Of a DNA stretch of 64,000 nucleotides, positions 63,570 to 64,000 are shown one piece after another. The DNA is from Sipunculus nudus. Taxonomy: Eukaryota > Annelida > Sipuncula > Golfingiida > Sipunculidae. The notes under the pieces are model-generated. The model was not told the origin of the DNA. It saw only the letters and a list, made by a program, of their open reading frames with translations, and made no database searches. The position numbers and the translations under genes were made by a program. The stretch covers positions 62,434,659 to 62,498,658 of the forward strand of contig CM049313.1 in the NCBI GenBank assembly GCA_026874595.1, read 5' to 3'. The number at the start of each line of letters is the position of its first letter. The first letter of the stretch is position 1.

Positions 63570-63910
63570 TAAATATAAGTATCTGCCACTGAAGATCAAT
63601 GCATAAAACTGCCACCTTTGACACACCATCAAAAGCCCTGGATTTTAGCTATCAGTTGAAACCAGTTTTGTAATATTGTATTTTTTATTCATGAAGGTAT
63701 CAACTAATTACTGTGGAAAAGTCGATTCAACTTAGAGTTTAAATTTTCAGTCAGGGTCACAACACTGAGTAACGGATAACTATCACGAAGCTACCACTCT
63801 GGGTCAGTTATCATACATTATCACATCCTAAGACACAGACCTTTGAAAAATAGACTACTTAAGTTTTGCCATCCCGGGTGGTACCAATATCCGCTATTGC
63901 CAATGGACTA
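63570..63910 (+). repeat. Inverted repeat, right arm
   Basis: Partner of 61058-61400 in opposite orientation; see that entry for the matching phrases. It begins near TATCTGCCACTG and ends near CCAATGGACTAA. Confidence 0.82.
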
Positions 63911-64000
63911 AATATATATATGTATACCTGCAAACTGTGAGGCTGGATGAAAAATGGTCGAGAATATATGTTTTAGAACCTTTCATTCAGGCTACTCTGG

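Overview
This is a piece of an animal nuclear genome. It is AT-rich, has no operons, and contains spliced exons with GT-AG borders and a dense load of several classes of transposable element. The mix of BEL/Pao, Ty3/Gypsy with a Gmr1-like gene order, PIF/Harbinger, tRNA-derived SINEs and many MITEs suggests a marine or freshwater invertebrate. A mollusc (bivalve) is my best guess, but it is an inference and not proven by any single feature.

Host gene. One host gene is well supported: an SLC22-type (organic cation/carnitine/anion transporter-like) major facilitator gene on the minus strand. Ten exons run from 58247 down to the stop codon at 21433. All exon phases join without a break and give about 521 residues from the first extracellular loop to the C terminus. 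The 5' exon carrying TM1 was not found with confidence.

Region by region. 1-10218: a decayed Gmr1-like Gypsy element ('Gypsy-1', plus strand, 5' LTR cut by the window start). It is interrupted by two DNA transposons flanked by TTAA (58-1977 in the 5' LTR, 5474-7775 between integrase and reverse transcriptase). 10219-15481: a TA microsatellite, a tRNA-derived SINE and a decayed PIF/Harbinger element. 15741-18388: a non-autonomous Harbinger-like element with TTA target duplications, ends built from hundreds of bases of degenerate ACGGT-type repeats, and a core tandemly triplicated in 586-base units. 18392-21415: mostly non-coding, with two MITE-like pieces. 21433-32850: seven 3' exons of the SLC22 gene, with minisatellites, MITEs, a SINE and another long-ended element in the introns. 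33502-54528: a second Gmr1-like Gypsy copy ('Gypsy-2') flanked by ATAT. A 15.1-kb BEL/Pao array, LTR-internal-LTR-internal-LTR, is nested inside it on the minus strand. 54719-58247: the three most 5' recognised exons. 58248-64000: AT-rich non-coding sequence with microsatellites and a large inverted repeat.

How it fits together. The window mainly shows a transporter gene being stretched by nested transposition. The intron between the 197-base and 121-base exons is 21,868 bases long, and 21,027 of these are Gypsy-2 plus the BEL array. The most interesting structures are the integrase-before-RT Gypsy family, the tandem BEL array whose two units share the same inactivating lesions, the TTAA-flanked transposons with Mutator-like-domain fragments, and the elements whose ends are degenerate short-repeat arrays.
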